From Acidimicrobiia bacterium (GTDB lineage Bacteria; Actinomycetota; Acidimicrobiia; Spongiisociales; Spongiisociaceae), in the NCBI GenBank assembly GCA_022827785.1, contig JAJEIM010000037.1, forward strand, positions 40,476-104,475: a DNA stretch of 64,000 bases. The letters are read 5' to 3'. The notes under the pieces are model-generated. The model saw only the letters and a list, made by a program, of their open reading frames with translations. It did no database searches and was not told the DNA's origin. Positions 25,193 through 34,796 of the stretch are shown here, in pieces. The first letter of the stretch is position 1. Each line of letters starts with the position of its first letter. The translations under genes and the position numbers were made by a program.

Positions 25193-26314
25193 CTAGCTGA
25201 GAATTGCCTCAATCACGTAGTCGAGGCAGGCGATGAACGCCTCCATGTCCGAGTGGGGTATGGAGGGCCAGAGCCCGATACGGAGATGGTTGCCGTCCTT
25301 GTGATAGGGCTCCGTGTCGACGATCCCGTTGGCCCGCAGCGTGCCCGCCAGTCCAGCCCAGGTCAACGGCTGCCGGAAGTCGATGGTGGCGCCGATCGGT
25401 GAGCGCATGCTCGGATCCGGCACGAACGGCTGCGCCATCGGGTGTTGCTCGGCCCATCCATAGAGCATCGCGGCGTTGGCGGCACACCGCCCCGAGGACC
25501 AGGCAAGACCGCCCTGACCGTTCATCCATTCCACGGTGTCGGCCAGCATGAACAGCGTGGCCAGAGCGGGGGTGTTGTAGGTCTGGTCCTTGACCGACTG
25601 GGCCACCGCAGACGACAGCGACAGGAATGGGGGAATCCACCGGCCGGATGCGGCAATCCTGTCGATCCTCTCCAGCGCCCTCGGGGAACACAGGGCCACG
25701 TACAGCCCGCCATCCGCTCCGAAGGCCTTCTGCGGCGAGAAGAAGTAGACGTCGAACTGCATGGGATCGACCGCTATCGCCCCTGCGGCGGACGTGGCAT
25801 CGACCACGGTCAGCCCGTCCGCCTCCACCCGCCTGAGGGGCATGGTGACCCCTGTGGAGGTCTCGTTGTGGGTGAGGGCGTAGAGATCAATGCGATCTGA
25901 TGGAGACGGCATGGGGTGCGTGCCAAGCGGCGACTCGATCACATCGGGCGCTTCAAGGTGCGGGGCGCCGGACACCACTCCGACGAACTTGGAGGAGAAC
26001 GCTCCGAACCTGAGGTGCTGGCTGGCCCGCTCGATCAGCCCGAAGGCGGCCGCGTCCCAGAAGGCGGAGGCGCCTCCGTTGCCGAGCACCACCTCGTAGC
26101 CGTCGGGCAGGCCGAACAGCTCGGTGAGCCCGGACCGGACCCGCCCGACCATGCGCCGCACCGTCGGGCGGCGGTGTGAAGTGCCCATATAGGACGAGCC
26201 CGATTCCGCCAGATGATCCAACGTGCTCTGGCGAACCCGGGTGGGGCCGCATCCGAACCGGCCGTCGGAGGGCAGCAGGCCGGAAGGTATGCGGATCGAA
26301 GTGTCTTCGGGCAT
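25193..26314 (-). CDS. serC: Phosphoserine aminotransferase
   Basis: 373 residues from the ATG at 26314; an upstream in-frame extension overlaps the divergent gene and is rejected. The PLP lysine is K196 in FFSPQKAFG, with SHRRP and [13 protein letters not shown] supporting the mycobacterial-type SerC branch of fold-type I aminotransferases. It transfers the amino group to 3-phosphohydroxypyruvate in serine synthesis. It is divergent from an aspartate-aminotransferase-like gene with only 40 bases between starts, so the two share a compact control region. Confidence 0.88.
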   Translation of the reverse strand: MPEDTSIRIPSGLLPSDGRFGCGPTRVRQSTLDHLAESGSSYMGTSHRRPTVRRMVGRVRSGLTELFGLPDGYEVVLGNGGASAFWDAAAFGLIERASQHLRFGAFSSKFVGVVSGAPHLEAPDVIESPLGTHPMPSPSDRIDLYALTHNETSTGVTMPLRRVEADGLTVVDATSAAGAIAVDPMQFDVYFFSPQKAFGADGGLYVALCSPRALERIDRIAASGRWIPPFLSLSSAVAQSVKDQTYNTPALATLFMLADTVEWMNGQGGLAWSSGRCAANAAMLYGWAEQHPMAQPFVPDPSMRSPIGATIDFRQPLTWAGLAGTLRANGIVDTEPYHKDGNHLRIGLWPSIPHSDMEAFIACLDYVIEAILS

Positions 26315-26354
26315 GTCTATCGTTCCCTCTCCAGGACCCGATACGGAGAACGTG

Positions 26355-27551
26355 ATGTCAGGAGTATCGCAGCGAATCGAATCGATGGCGGAATCGGCCA
26401 CCATGGCGATCACCGCCAAGGCCAGGGCCCTGCGCGCCGCCGGCCACGACGTGATCGGCTACGGCGCGGGCGAACCCGACTTCCCCACTCCCGCCCCCAT
26501 CGTGGCCGCGGCCAGAGCGGCCGCTGCCGACCCCGCGATGCACAAGTACACCCCGGCGCCCGGGCTTCCCGCCCTCCGGGAGGCGGTGGCCGCCAAGACC
26601 CGCCGGGACTCGGGCTACGAGGTGGAGCCTTCGCAGGTGATCGTCACCAACGGCGGCAAGCAGAGTGTCTATACAGGGGTCCACTGCCTGGTCGATCCCG
26701 GGGACGAGGTGCTGCTGCCGGCGCCCTACTGGGTGACCTACCCGGCGGTGGTCGAGCTGGCCGGTGGGGTCACCATCCCGCTGGAGACCGATGAGACAAG
26801 CGGATTCAAGGTCACGGTGGACCAGTTGGAGGCCGCATACACCCCCCGAACCAAGCTGCTGATCTTCGTCTCCCCCTCGAACCCGACCGGAGCGGTCTAC
26901 GACGCAGCCGAGATAGCCGAGATCGGCCGCTGGGCGGTGGACCGCGGCGTCTGGGTCCTGACCGACGAGATCTACGAGCACCTCGTCTACGGGGACGCTT
27001 CGTTCGCATCGTTGCCGGTGGAGGTTCTGGAGCTGGCCGAGCAATGCGTGATCGTCAACGGGGTGGCGAAGACCTACGCCATGACCGGCTGGAGGGTGGG
27101 CTGGATGGTCGCGCCGGACCATGTGATAAGGGGAGCGACCAAGCTACAGGGCCACTTGACATCCAACGTCTCAAACATCGCCCAAGCCGGCGCCATCGAG
27201 GCTGTATCCGGTTCGCTCGACGATGTACACATGATGCGGGAGGCGTTCGACCGGCGCCGGCGCATCATGCACCGGATGCTCAACGAGACGAGAGGTATCG
27301 ACTGCATCGAGCCCCAAGGGGCCTTCTACTGCTTCGCCTCCGTGCGCGGGGCGCTCGGCAACCGGGTGGGAGACACCCGGCCTGCCACCGCCCTGGAACT
27401 CGCCGATGTCTGCATAGACCAGGCCGGTGTCGCCTTCGTCCCCGGCGAAGCATTCGGCGCTCCCGGCTACGCCCGCTTCTCCTACGCCCTGGGCGACGAG
27501 GACCTGGTGACCGGATTGGAACGACTCCAGGCGCTACTCGGCACGCAATAG
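26355..27551 (+). CDS. Class I aspartate aminotransferase-like enzyme
   Basis: 398 residues from the ATG at 26355 (GGAG upstream). Clear fold-type I motifs: [11 protein letters not shown] near residue 32, [29 protein letters not shown], the PLP lysine K239 in [13 protein letters not shown], and a C-terminal [10 protein letters not shown]. The Ib subgroup of aspartate aminotransferases (AspC of Thermus type) fits best. It forms a head-to-head pair with serC. Confidence 0.88.
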   Translation: MSGVSQRIESMAESATMAITAKARALRAAGHDVIGYGAGEPDFPTPAPIVAAARAAAADPAMHKYTPAPGLPALREAVAAKTRRDSGYEVEPSQVIVTNGGKQSVYTGVHCLVDPGDEVLLPAPYWVTYPAVVELAGGVTIPLETDETSGFKVTVDQLEAAYTPRTKLLIFVSPSNPTGAVYDAAEIAEIGRWAVDRGVWVLTDEIYEHLVYGDASFASLPVEVLELAEQCVIVNGVAKTYAMTGWRVGWMVAPDHVIRGATKLQGHLTSNVSNIAQAGAIEAVSGSLDDVHMMREAFDRRRRIMHRMLNETRGIDCIEPQGAFYCFASVRGALGNRVGDTRPATALELADVCIDQAGVAFVPGEAFGAPGYARFSYALGDEDLVTGLERLQALLGTQ

Positions 27552-27578
27552 AAGGACTCTGGTCGCAGACTCCCTGAC

Positions 27579-27620
27579 TTACTCAGTGTGGTGAGTGAAA
27601 TTGCTCATCGCACTGAGTAA
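27579..27620. terminator. Perfect 10-bp inverted repeat in a convergent gap, possible bidirectional terminator
   Basis: TTACTCAGTG and CACTGAGTAA enclose 22 bases that hold a further TGAG/CTCA stem, 28 bases after the aminotransferase stop. There is no T-tract. The rest of the 330-base gap (27552-27881) contains a GGGAC/GTCCC hairpin at 27763-27780 and no gene. An operator is an alternative, but both flanking genes end here. Confidence 0.45.
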
Positions 27621-27881
27621 TTCGTAACGTCCCAGGCCAGCAGGACAATCCGGCCGGACCGATGACTCCCAAACCCTCTGAGACTGCCTGACAGGACAGG
27701 CGTATTTCTGCCTGCCGGATCCCACCGGTCTTTATGGGTTGAAGGTATGACCGGAAGGGGATGGGACTGAGCTTGGTCCCGGTCCGAGAGCCTTTAGCGG
27801 TTCCCGTGCTAGACCAGAATGTGCCTCGCTTCGGCGGGACAGGAACGCGTCTGGAAGGAAGTCACGGTTGGCGCGGATCGT

Positions 27882-30110
27882 TTATCGCGAGGCCAGGGCT
27901 ACGTGCTCGGGCCTCACGGGGGTGCGGTTGAGTTCCAGGCCCGTGGCGTCGCGAATGGCGGCCACCACCGCTGCGGTGGAGGACACGGTGGGTGGCTCAC
28001 CGACTCCCTTGGCGCCGAACGGGCCGAAGGAGCTGGGTTCCTCGATGACCTCGATCTCGATGGGCGGAGCATCCAGGAAGGTCGGCAGCAGGTAGTCGGT
28101 GAAGGTGGGATTCATGATCACGCCCTCCTCGACCACGATTTCCTCGAGTGTGGCAAGACCGATCCCTTGCATGGTCCCGCCTTCTATCTGTCCGACCACC
28201 GACCGGGGGTTGATCATGAAGCCGACGTCCTGGACCGTGTCTACCTGCACCACCCGGAAGAGCCCCAGTTCCCGGTCCACATCCACCACAGCCCGGTGCG
28301 CTGCGAACGCGAAATCGACATGGAGGTCGCCCTGGCCGTTCTCGTCGGGCGCGTACGTCTCCGGATGGTGGAAACGGGTGTGGTACTCGATGTTCTCCCT
28401 GCCGACCAGGTCCTCCATCGGGGTAACCAGGATGCCATCCTTCCAGACTCCCTCACCATCCAGTTCGTCGCCCCCTCCCCGCTGCAGGGCGATCTCGCGA
28501 GCCATCCGGGCCGCTTCCATTACCGCTCCCCCGGTCATCTGGGTCTGGCGGGAGGCCGACGTGGAACCGGCCGACCCGATCTGGGAGGTGTCGTCGTAGT
28601 AGACCACCACGTCCTCTATGCCGAGGACGGTACGGGCGATCTGCGCGCACGCCATTCCGAGACCCTGGCCCACCTCGACCGCCGCGGTGTGCACCTCCAC
28701 ACCGAACGGCGTGATGGCGACCCGCGCCTCCGAGTAGTCGTCGAAACCGGCCGAGAAGCACAGGTTCTTGAGCCCGACGGCGTACCCGACCCCTCGCCTC
28801 ACCATCGGTCGGGATGTGGTGAGCCCGGTACCGCCCGGCAGCAGCCGGGGGTCGTCGCTCCGGTTCGCCGGCGGCAACGGCATGTCACGGAGCTTCTCGA
28901 GTATCTCGATAACCGGCGCCGACGTGTCGATCACCTGTCCGGAGGTGGCCATGGGATCCCCGCGGCGCAGGGCGTTCTTGATCCGCAACTCGACCCGGTC
29001 CATGCCGAGAGCATCTGCCAGCTTGTCCATCTGGGCCTCGTGGCCGAAGCAGGCCTGCACCGCCCCGAAGCCTCGCATCGCTCCGCAAGGCGGGTTGTTG
29101 GTTCGCACGGCCACCCCGTCCACCGACACCGAGTCGCACCGGTAAGGACCGGCGGCGTGGTAGACGGCGTTGCCCACCACCGAATCGCTGGTCGAGCGGA
29201 AGGCGCCTCCGTCGATGATGATCCTCGCCTCGATGCGCCGGAGGGTCCCGTCATGGTCGGCCTCGTGGCGCATCCAGAGTCGGGCCGGATGCCGGTGGAC
29301 ATGGCCCACGAAGCTCTCCGCCCGGCTGTATTCCATCTTCACCGGCCGCCCGGTGTACAGGGCGAGCAGGCAGAGATGGATCTGGAGGCTGACATCCTCC
29401 CGCGCCCCGAAGGCGCCACCGACACCGGCGTGGTGGACCCGCACCGCGTCCTCCTCAACCCCGAGTCCGGCCACTATCTGATCACGGTCGACGTGGGTCC
29501 ACTGGGTGGCGATGTGGAGATCGACACCGCCCTGCCCGTCGGGAATCGCCAGGCCGGACTCGGTGCCGAGCGGGGCCTGATCCTGCATCCCCACCTCGTA
29601 GTAGCCCTCCACGACCACCGCGCCGGACACATCCTGGCGACCTCGACGGCATCTGGCCCGGTGGAACACGGAATCCCGGGCGTCAGCATCCTCAGGGTCG
29701 GTGAGCGGCTCCAGCACCTCGTATTCGATACCGATGGCCTCCACCGCCCGGCGAGCTATCTCCGGGTCGTCGGCCGCGACCAGCGCCACCGCCTGACCCC
29801 AGTACTCGACCAGGTCAGTAGCCAGTATCGGCTGGTCGGCCGTTTCGAGGCCGAAGGCATTGCGGCCCGGGACATCGTCCCCGGCGAGGACGGCGTGAAC
29901 GCCGGTCATCGCCACAGCAGGACCGATGTCCAGCTTGGTGATCCTTGCCTTCGGGTGGGGACTCCGGAGGGTGGCGCCGAAGAGCATGCGATCCATATGG
30001 AGGTCCGACGAGTAGGTGTACGTGCCGTCGGTCTTCGGGATGCCATCCGAGCGGGAGGTCGACTCCCCCACCCCGCCCCGGACCTCGCCGGTCCTCACCC
30101 GGGTGGTCAT
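27882..30110 (-). CDS. Molybdenum hydroxylase large subunit (xanthine dehydrogenase family)
   Basis: 742 residues binding the molybdopterin cofactor. Seen in order: the a/b hammerhead domain (GIPKTDGTYTYSSDL), GAFGAREDVSLQ, the Mo-site loop CGAMRGFGAVQ, EVGQGLGMACAQI, GSTSASRQTQMTGG and the catalytic glutamate in GAKGVGEPPTVS. The AMRGFG loop, rather than AYRGAGR, argues against CO dehydrogenase and for a xanthine or aldehyde/purine-type hydroxylase. It is the last gene of a three-gene operon (FAD, 2Fe-2S, Mo) with 4-base overlaps. Cofactor-maturation genes are not adjacent. Confidence 0.88.
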   Translation of the reverse strand: MTTRVRTGEVRGGVGESTSRSDGIPKTDGTYTYSSDLHMDRMLFGATLRSPHPKARITKLDIGPAVAMTGVHAVLAGDDVPGRNAFGLETADQPILATDLVEYWGQAVALVAADDPEIARRAVEAIGIEYEVLEPLTDPEDADARDSVFHRARCRRGRQDVSGAVVVEGYYEVGMQDQAPLGTESGLAIPDGQGGVDLHIATQWTHVDRDQIVAGLGVEEDAVRVHHAGVGGAFGAREDVSLQIHLCLLALYTGRPVKMEYSRAESFVGHVHRHPARLWMRHEADHDGTLRRIEARIIIDGGAFRSTSDSVVGNAVYHAAGPYRCDSVSVDGVAVRTNNPPCGAMRGFGAVQACFGHEAQMDKLADALGMDRVELRIKNALRRGDPMATSGQVIDTSAPVIEILEKLRDMPLPPANRSDDPRLLPGGTGLTTSRPMVRRGVGYAVGLKNLCFSAGFDDYSEARVAITPFGVEVHTAAVEVGQGLGMACAQIARTVLGIEDVVVYYDDTSQIGSAGSTSASRQTQMTGGAVMEAARMAREIALQRGGGDELDGEGVWKDGILVTPMEDLVGRENIEYHTRFHHPETYAPDENGQGDLHVDFAFAAHRAVVDVDRELGLFRVVQVDTVQDVGFMINPRSVVGQIEGGTMQGIGLATLEEIVVEEGVIMNPTFTDYLLPTFLDAPPIEIEVIEEPSSFGPFGAKGVGEPPTVSSTAAVVAAIRDATGLELNRTPVRPEHVALASR

Positions 30111-30562
30111 CGGTCCCCCACCAGCGTCTCGAGGCCTCGGAGAATGGCGCCGTAACCGGTGCAGCGGCAGATGTTGCCGGCCAGCGCCTCTCGCATCTCG
30201 TCGGAGGAGGGAGCCGGGTTCTCATCGAGCAGCGCGGCAGCCGCCACCACGAAACCGGGCGTGCAGAATCCGCACTGGACCGCACCGGCATCGATCAGCG
30301 CCTTCTGGACCGGGTGGAGTTCCGCTCCCCCCATCCCCTCCACGGTCACGACCTCCGATCGGTGGGCATCCACCGCCATGACCAGGCAGGAACACACCAG
30401 CTCTCCGTCCAGCAACACCGAGCACGATCCGCACTCCCCCTGCTCGCAGGCCCCTTTGGAGCCGGTCAGGCGGAGGTGCTCGCGGAGGGCGAACAGCAGG
30501 CTCTCCGAACCCTTCGCATCGCACACCCGTTCCTCACCGTTTACGGTCATCTGCACTCTCAT
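30107..30562 (-). CDS. Molybdenum hydroxylase 2Fe-2S subunit
   Basis: 151 residues from the ATG at 30562, which overlaps the stop of the FAD subunit by ATGA. It carries both clusters of the family: the plant-type cluster CEQGECGSCSVLLDGELVC and the helical-domain cluster CGFCTPG ... CRCTGY. It carries electrons from the molybdenum centre to FAD. Its stop overlaps the large-subunit start by four bases. Confidence 0.92.
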   Translation of the reverse strand: MRVQMTVNGEERVCDAKGSESLLFALREHLRLTGSKGACEQGECGSCSVLLDGELVCSCLVMAVDAHRSEVVTVEGMGGAELHPVQKALIDAGAVQCGFCTPGFVVAAAALLDENPAPSSDEMREALAGNICRCTGYGAILRGLETLVGDR

Positions 30563-31362
30563 GACGGCAGGCACCTTTCGAGTAGGCGACGGGCCAGCAC
30601 GCCCGAGGCGTGACGCCGGTAGTCGTCCGTCCCCCGGTGATCCGAGATGGGGCTCACCTCCTGTGAAACCAACCGGGCGAACTCCTCAAGCGCCGCCGGA
30701 CCGGGTTCGGCTACCTCCGAGATCATCTCCTCGGCCCGCCGAGCCCGGATCGCGGTTGGGCCTACGGAGCCGAGCGCGACCCGGGTGCGGCCATCACGCC
30801 ATCTGAAGACGCAGGCCGAGACGATGGAGATGACCATGGCGCTCCGCTGGCCGATCTTGGCGAACTCCTGGAAGTCGGGGAGGTCCTCGGGCAGCACCGC
30901 TGCGGTGATCAGCTCGTCGGGCCGCCTGGCAGTCCGTTTGACACCGGTGAAAAACTCGTCCCAGCGCAGCCGGCGGGTCCCGGAGGTGGAGTGAAGCTCG
31001 ATCTCGGCATCCAGGCCGGCCAGGAACGGCAGCGAATCCCCCGCCGGGCTGGCGGTCGCGATGTTCCCGCCGATGGTCCCCGCCGCCCTGATCTGGGGAG
31101 AACCGATGGTGCGGGCCAGCTGCGCCAGGGCGTTGTGGTCACCCGACTCGAGGCGCCGGAAGGTGACGCCCGCACCGATCCGGCGCCGGGAGACGTCCTG
31201 GATGTCATCCAACCTGCGCAACGCCACGACCATCTCCGGGCGGATCCGGTCGAAGTTGACTTCCACCATCAGATCGGTCCCGCCGGCCAGCAACATGGCT
31301 TCGGGATGAGCGGCAAGCGCGCCGACAGCCTCATCGAGATCGGCCGGGTGTACTACTTCCAT
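30559..31362 (-). CDS. Molybdenum hydroxylase FAD-binding subunit
   Basis: 267 residues of the CO-dehydrogenase flavoprotein (FAD_binding_5/CO_deh_flav_C) type. The first FAD loop is MLLAGGTDLMVEV and the second is AAGTIGGNIATASPAGDSLPFL. It is the first gene of the operon and should pass electrons from the 2Fe-2S clusters to NAD or another acceptor. Confidence 0.9.
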   Translation of the reverse strand: MEVVHPADLDEAVGALAAHPEAMLLAGGTDLMVEVNFDRIRPEMVVALRRLDDIQDVSRRRIGAGVTFRRLESGDHNALAQLARTIGSPQIRAAGTIGGNIATASPAGDSLPFLAGLDAEIELHSTSGTRRLRWDEFFTGVKRTARRPDELITAAVLPEDLPDFQEFAKIGQRSAMVISIVSACVFRWRDGRTRVALGSVGPTAIRARRAEEMISEVAEPGPAALEEFARLVSQEVSPISDHRGTDDYRRHASGVLARRLLERCLPS

Positions 31363-31487
31363 GGGAGGCGGTCCGTTCTGGAGATCGGGCTGTACCCTCA
31401 GAATACCAACGCGGATGGTGCAGCGGTGGAAACAGCTCGCGCCCCGACGAACCGGTGAGCAGGCGATCAGGCCCCTAACCTGGCCGG

Positions 31488-32465
31488 ATGGCGCGACTCC
31501 TGCTGTGTACCAATCCCTCCGCGTCCGGGTTCACCGGTGGGCTCCACCGATCCGTGGTGGCCCGGCTCCGGGAGAGCTACGAGGTCGAGACCGAGTGGCC
31601 CGGGACCACCGCCGAGGCCCGATCGATCAGCGCAGCCGCCGCGGCCGACCGGGTCGACGTGGTGGTGGCGATGGGCGGGGACGGCGTGGTCCACCACATC
31701 GCCAACGGCCTGGGCGGGACCGGCACCGCACTCGGGATCATTCCGGCGGGCACCACCAACGTGCTCGCCCGGATACTGGGCCTCCCCCGCAAACCTCGGG
31801 CCGCCACCGAGTTCATCTGCGAGCGCCGACCGGCGGAGACCGTACCGGCTGCCATGCTCACCCTCGACCATGGAGCATCGGGCGTGGAGAGCCGGCTGGC
31901 CACCTTCTCCTGCGGTGCCGGGTTCGACGCCGCCGTCGTGGAGCGGGCCGAGCAAGAGCCCCATCGCAAGTATCGCTTCTCCGGGCTGCACTACGCCCGC
32001 TCAGCCACCTCGGTTGCCTGGACCGGGTTCTCCGGGCGGTCTCCCGACCTCACGGTGACGACACGGGACCGGTCGGCCGAGGCGGTAGCCGTGTTCGTCA
32101 GCCTGTATGACCGCTACACCTACTTCGGACGCATTCCCGTCCGGTTCGGATCGCACGAGCCCGGCGCTCTGTCGGTGCTCGTGGCCCGCGAACTGCCCAG
32201 GCGACGCCTGGGCTCGATCCTGCGACGGGTCGTCACCGGTGCCGAGTTATCGGGCACGGAGGGACTCGAGGTCTGGACCGGCGTCACGTCCGTGCATGTG
32301 TCGGCGTCCGGAGGGTTCCAGGCACAGGCGGACGGCGAGTTGCTGCGGTCTCCCCTGAGGCTCTCGGTTGCCGCCCGCCCCGATCATCTCCGGGTGCTGA
32401 AACCCGTACCCCCGGGCAGTTCGGGCTCTGACCCGATGCCTGGAAAGGTCTCGGCTACCGGGTAA
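31488..32465 (+). CDS. Diacylglycerol kinase-family lipid kinase
   Basis: 325 residues. The DAGK catalytic domain is marked by CTNPSASGF near the start, the nucleotide loop AMGGDGVVHHIANG and IPAGTTNVLAR, with a C-terminal beta-sandwich rich in VSASGGFQAQADGE. Such enzymes phosphorylate diacylglycerol or related lipids at the inner face of the membrane. It is divergent from the molybdenum hydroxylase operon and lies just ahead of a VanW gene. Confidence 0.87.
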   Translation: MARLLLCTNPSASGFTGGLHRSVVARLRESYEVETEWPGTTAEARSISAAAAADRVDVVVAMGGDGVVHHIANGLGGTGTALGIIPAGTTNVLARILGLPRKPRAATEFICERRPAETVPAAMLTLDHGASGVESRLATFSCGAGFDAAVVERAEQEPHRKYRFSGLHYARSATSVAWTGFSGRSPDLTVTTRDRSAEAVAVFVSLYDRYTYFGRIPVRFGSHEPGALSVLVARELPRRRLGSILRRVVTGAELSGTEGLEVWTGVTSVHVSASGGFQAQADGELLRSPLRLSVAARPDHLRVLKPVPPGSSGSDPMPGKVSATG

Positions 32466-32496
32466 CATCCGGCGCGGTGGTTGAGAACAAGCCCTC

Positions 32497-34395
32497 TTGT
32501 CCGGTTCGCGCCGTCTAGTCCTTCTCCTCGGAGTGACGACCGTCGCTTTGGGGATTCTCGCCGTGGTGATCATGAACCAGGACGGCACCACCCCCACGCC
32601 GGGTGGCAATGGAGGAACCGCAGCCACCCAACCCGACCCTTCCCACCTCGAAGCGATCGCCGCGCTGACCAGCCTGGAGAACAGCCTGGCCCTCATGCCG
32701 ATCCGGATCGAGGTGAGCGAGTCCAGCTTCAGCCTCCTCCCGGCGGCCATCGGATTCGACCTGGACGAGAACGCCACTCTCGACGCTGCGCTCGCAGACC
32801 GGTCGCTGGACGCGGTACTCGAAGACCTCGAACGGCGGGGCGACGATTCTCAGGCCAGCCTGCCCTGGTCGATCTCGGGAACCATTGACGAGGCCGCTCT
32901 CGACGGACTGATCGACCTGTACGAGTCGGCCCTGGTCGGGCCTGACGAGGGTGGGATCGACATCCGGGGTTCGGCGCCGGTGGCCCGCTATCCCCGAGCC
33001 GGCCTCGTGATCGACCGGGGTGTAGCCCGCAACCAGATCATCGAAGCCCTCCTCAGCCAACCCCGCGCCGTCACCGTGCGGTTACCTACAATCGAGGTGC
33101 AGCCTGTCCTGCCCAGAGCCGCCGTGGACGCGGCGCTGGAAGAAGCCTCCGCCCTGCTGGCCGGACCGATCGTCCTGACCCGGACCGATCCGGACGCCAC
33201 CCTGAACCTCAGTGTGGCCGAGTTGGGCCGCGCCCTCACCACGGAGGTGGTCACGGATCCGGACCCCGGTCTCCGAGTCGCCCTCGACCGGGCTGTGATC
33301 GATGGGTATCTGGATCCTCTGAGGGCAGGGTTCGAAGCACCGCCGAAGAACGCATACATCATGATCGACGACCAGGAGACCATCACCTACGTTCCCGGAT
33401 TCCCGGGAGCTCTCATAGATGTCGAGTTGGTGATCAGGGCGATCAAGCAGGCCGCCGGACGGGATTCGAGACGGTCCACCCTTCCCCTACAGACGGGTGT
33501 GGAGCCCGAGATAACCGCCGAGGAGCTGGCCGCGATGGGGCCCCTCAGCATGATCAGCGAGTTCACCACCCAGCACAACTGCTGCCAGCCGAGGGTCCAG
33601 AACATCCATCTGTTCGCCGATGTCATGGACAACGTCAACCTGTTGCCGGGGGAAACCCTGTCGCTCAACGAGACTGTGGGAGAGCGGACCGAGGAACGGG
33701 GCTTCCTGCCCGCCCCCACCATCATCCGGGGAGAGATAGAAGACCAGGTGGGGGGCGGAGTCAGCCAGTTCGCCAGCACCTTCTACAACGCGGTGTTCTG
33801 GGCCGGGCTGGAGGTCATAGACCACAAACCCCATAGCTATTACTTCTCGCGCTACCCGATGGGCATCGAGGCCACGGTCAGCTGGCCCGTGCCCGACCTG
33901 GTGTTCCGCAACGACACCGATGCCCCTCTCGTAATCAAAACGTCATATACGAGAACCTCGATCACCGTCCGGTTCTACGGCGACAACTCGGATCGGGAGG
34001 TATCGGCCACCGTGTCAGAGCCCACCGACCCGGTCCCGTACCCCACCGAGTACGTCCCGAACCCCGAAGTCATGCCCTGGGACGAGCCGGTGGAGGTCCA
34101 GCAGGGCGCTGACGGATGGAGCGTCACTGTTACGAGAGACATCTCCTTCACCGACGGCACCACCTCCCATGAGGAGTGGAAGGTCCGCTACCGGCCGTGG
34201 GCGCTCCGGTTCGAGATCCATCCATGCCAGTTGCCGGAGGATGCGGAGGACTACACCGGGGAGGAATGCCCGCCCCATCCCGACTTCCCTGAGGGTTACC
34301 CCACCACCCTCCCTCCCGACCCGAACGCCGAGGTGCCCGAGGGAGAGGTGCTCGAGGGAGAGGTAACCGAGGCGGAAGGCGAGAGCGGCGAATAG
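32497..34395 (+). CDS. Exported VanW-domain protein
   Basis: 632 residues from a TTG at 32497. One N-terminal membrane segment (LVLLLGVTTVALGILAVVIM) and a Thr/Gly linker lead to two YoaR-like peptidoglycan-binding regions (about 60-320). The VanW domain lies at roughly 345-480, with QNIHLFADVMDN, PGETLSLNE, GGGVSQFASTFYNAVFWAGL and HSYYFSRYP. The acidic tail is Glu/Pro rich. VanW proteins accompany vancomycin-resistance loci in some Firmicutes but are widespread in actinobacteria, where their wall-related role is undefined. Confidence 0.85.
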   Translation: MSGSRRLVLLLGVTTVALGILAVVIMNQDGTTPTPGGNGGTAATQPDPSHLEAIAALTSLENSLALMPIRIEVSESSFSLLPAAIGFDLDENATLDAALADRSLDAVLEDLERRGDDSQASLPWSISGTIDEAALDGLIDLYESALVGPDEGGIDIRGSAPVARYPRAGLVIDRGVARNQIIEALLSQPRAVTVRLPTIEVQPVLPRAAVDAALEEASALLAGPIVLTRTDPDATLNLSVAELGRALTTEVVTDPDPGLRVALDRAVIDGYLDPLRAGFEAPPKNAYIMIDDQETITYVPGFPGALIDVELVIRAIKQAAGRDSRRSTLPLQTGVEPEITAEELAAMGPLSMISEFTTQHNCCQPRVQNIHLFADVMDNVNLLPGETLSLNETVGERTEERGFLPAPTIIRGEIEDQVGGGVSQFASTFYNAVFWAGLEVIDHKPHSYYFSRYPMGIEATVSWPVPDLVFRNDTDAPLVIKTSYTRTSITVRFYGDNSDREVSATVSEPTDPVPYPTEYVPNPEVMPWDEPVEVQQGADGWSVTVTRDISFTDGTTSHEEWKVRYRPWALRFEIHPCQLPEDAEDYTGEECPPHPDFPEGYPTTLPPDPNAEVPEGEVLEGEVTEAEGESGE

Positions 34396-34463
34396 GCCCC
34401 TCGGGGATTACCTATCGCCGATAACCGACCCCTTACCTTCACGCGGAATGGTCCGATGAACGG

Positions 34464-34766
34464 CTAGGAGTCGTCCTCGTAGAAGGCGAGAGAGCGGCGG
34501 ATGGTGTCGGATATCGCAGTCAGCAGGTCATCGGTCCAGCCTCCGAAGCGGCGGACCGAGACGGTGTTGGAGAACACGTAGACCGAGGTAAGCGACGGGG
34601 TCACCTCGAAAAGCGCCGCCGCCAGGCGGGCGGGGAAGGTGTCGGCGTGCCCGGCCGCCTCGGCGCTCCGGTATGTCTCACCCTCCTGACCCGAAAGACT
34701 CCGGTCGGTGTCGAAGACCGCCACGTCCCCCAGCAGTAGGTGGTCGACCTCGATCAGCTGGCCCAA
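34464..34766 (-). CDS. Small protein resembling the Nfu/NifU N-terminal domain
   Basis: 100 residues. The segment FPARLAAALFEVTPSLTSVYVFSNTVSVRRFGGWTDDLL, read in parts, follows the Nfu_N pattern (P-x-A-xx-LF...-V-x-SV...-VxV....W). A full Nfu would carry a second CxxC domain, which is absent, so a direct iron-sulfur scaffold role is unlikely. It lies 30 bases downstream of pyk on the same strand and may be cotranscribed. The first ~15 residues may be extra; the start is uncertain. Confidence 0.5.
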   Translation of the reverse strand: MGQLIEVDHLLLGDVAVFDTDRSLSGQEGETYRSAEAAGHADTFPARLAAALFEVTPSLTSVYVFSNTVSVRRFGGWTDDLLTAISDTIRRSLAFYEDDS

Positions 34767-34796
34767 CTCTCTCCTCTCACATCAAGCCCCGGAACT

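Noticed and set aside
27819..30155. A 778-codon plus-strand frame opposite the molybdenum hydroxylase
   Set aside because: Antisense of a well-conserved enzyme; the translation has no recognisable domain.
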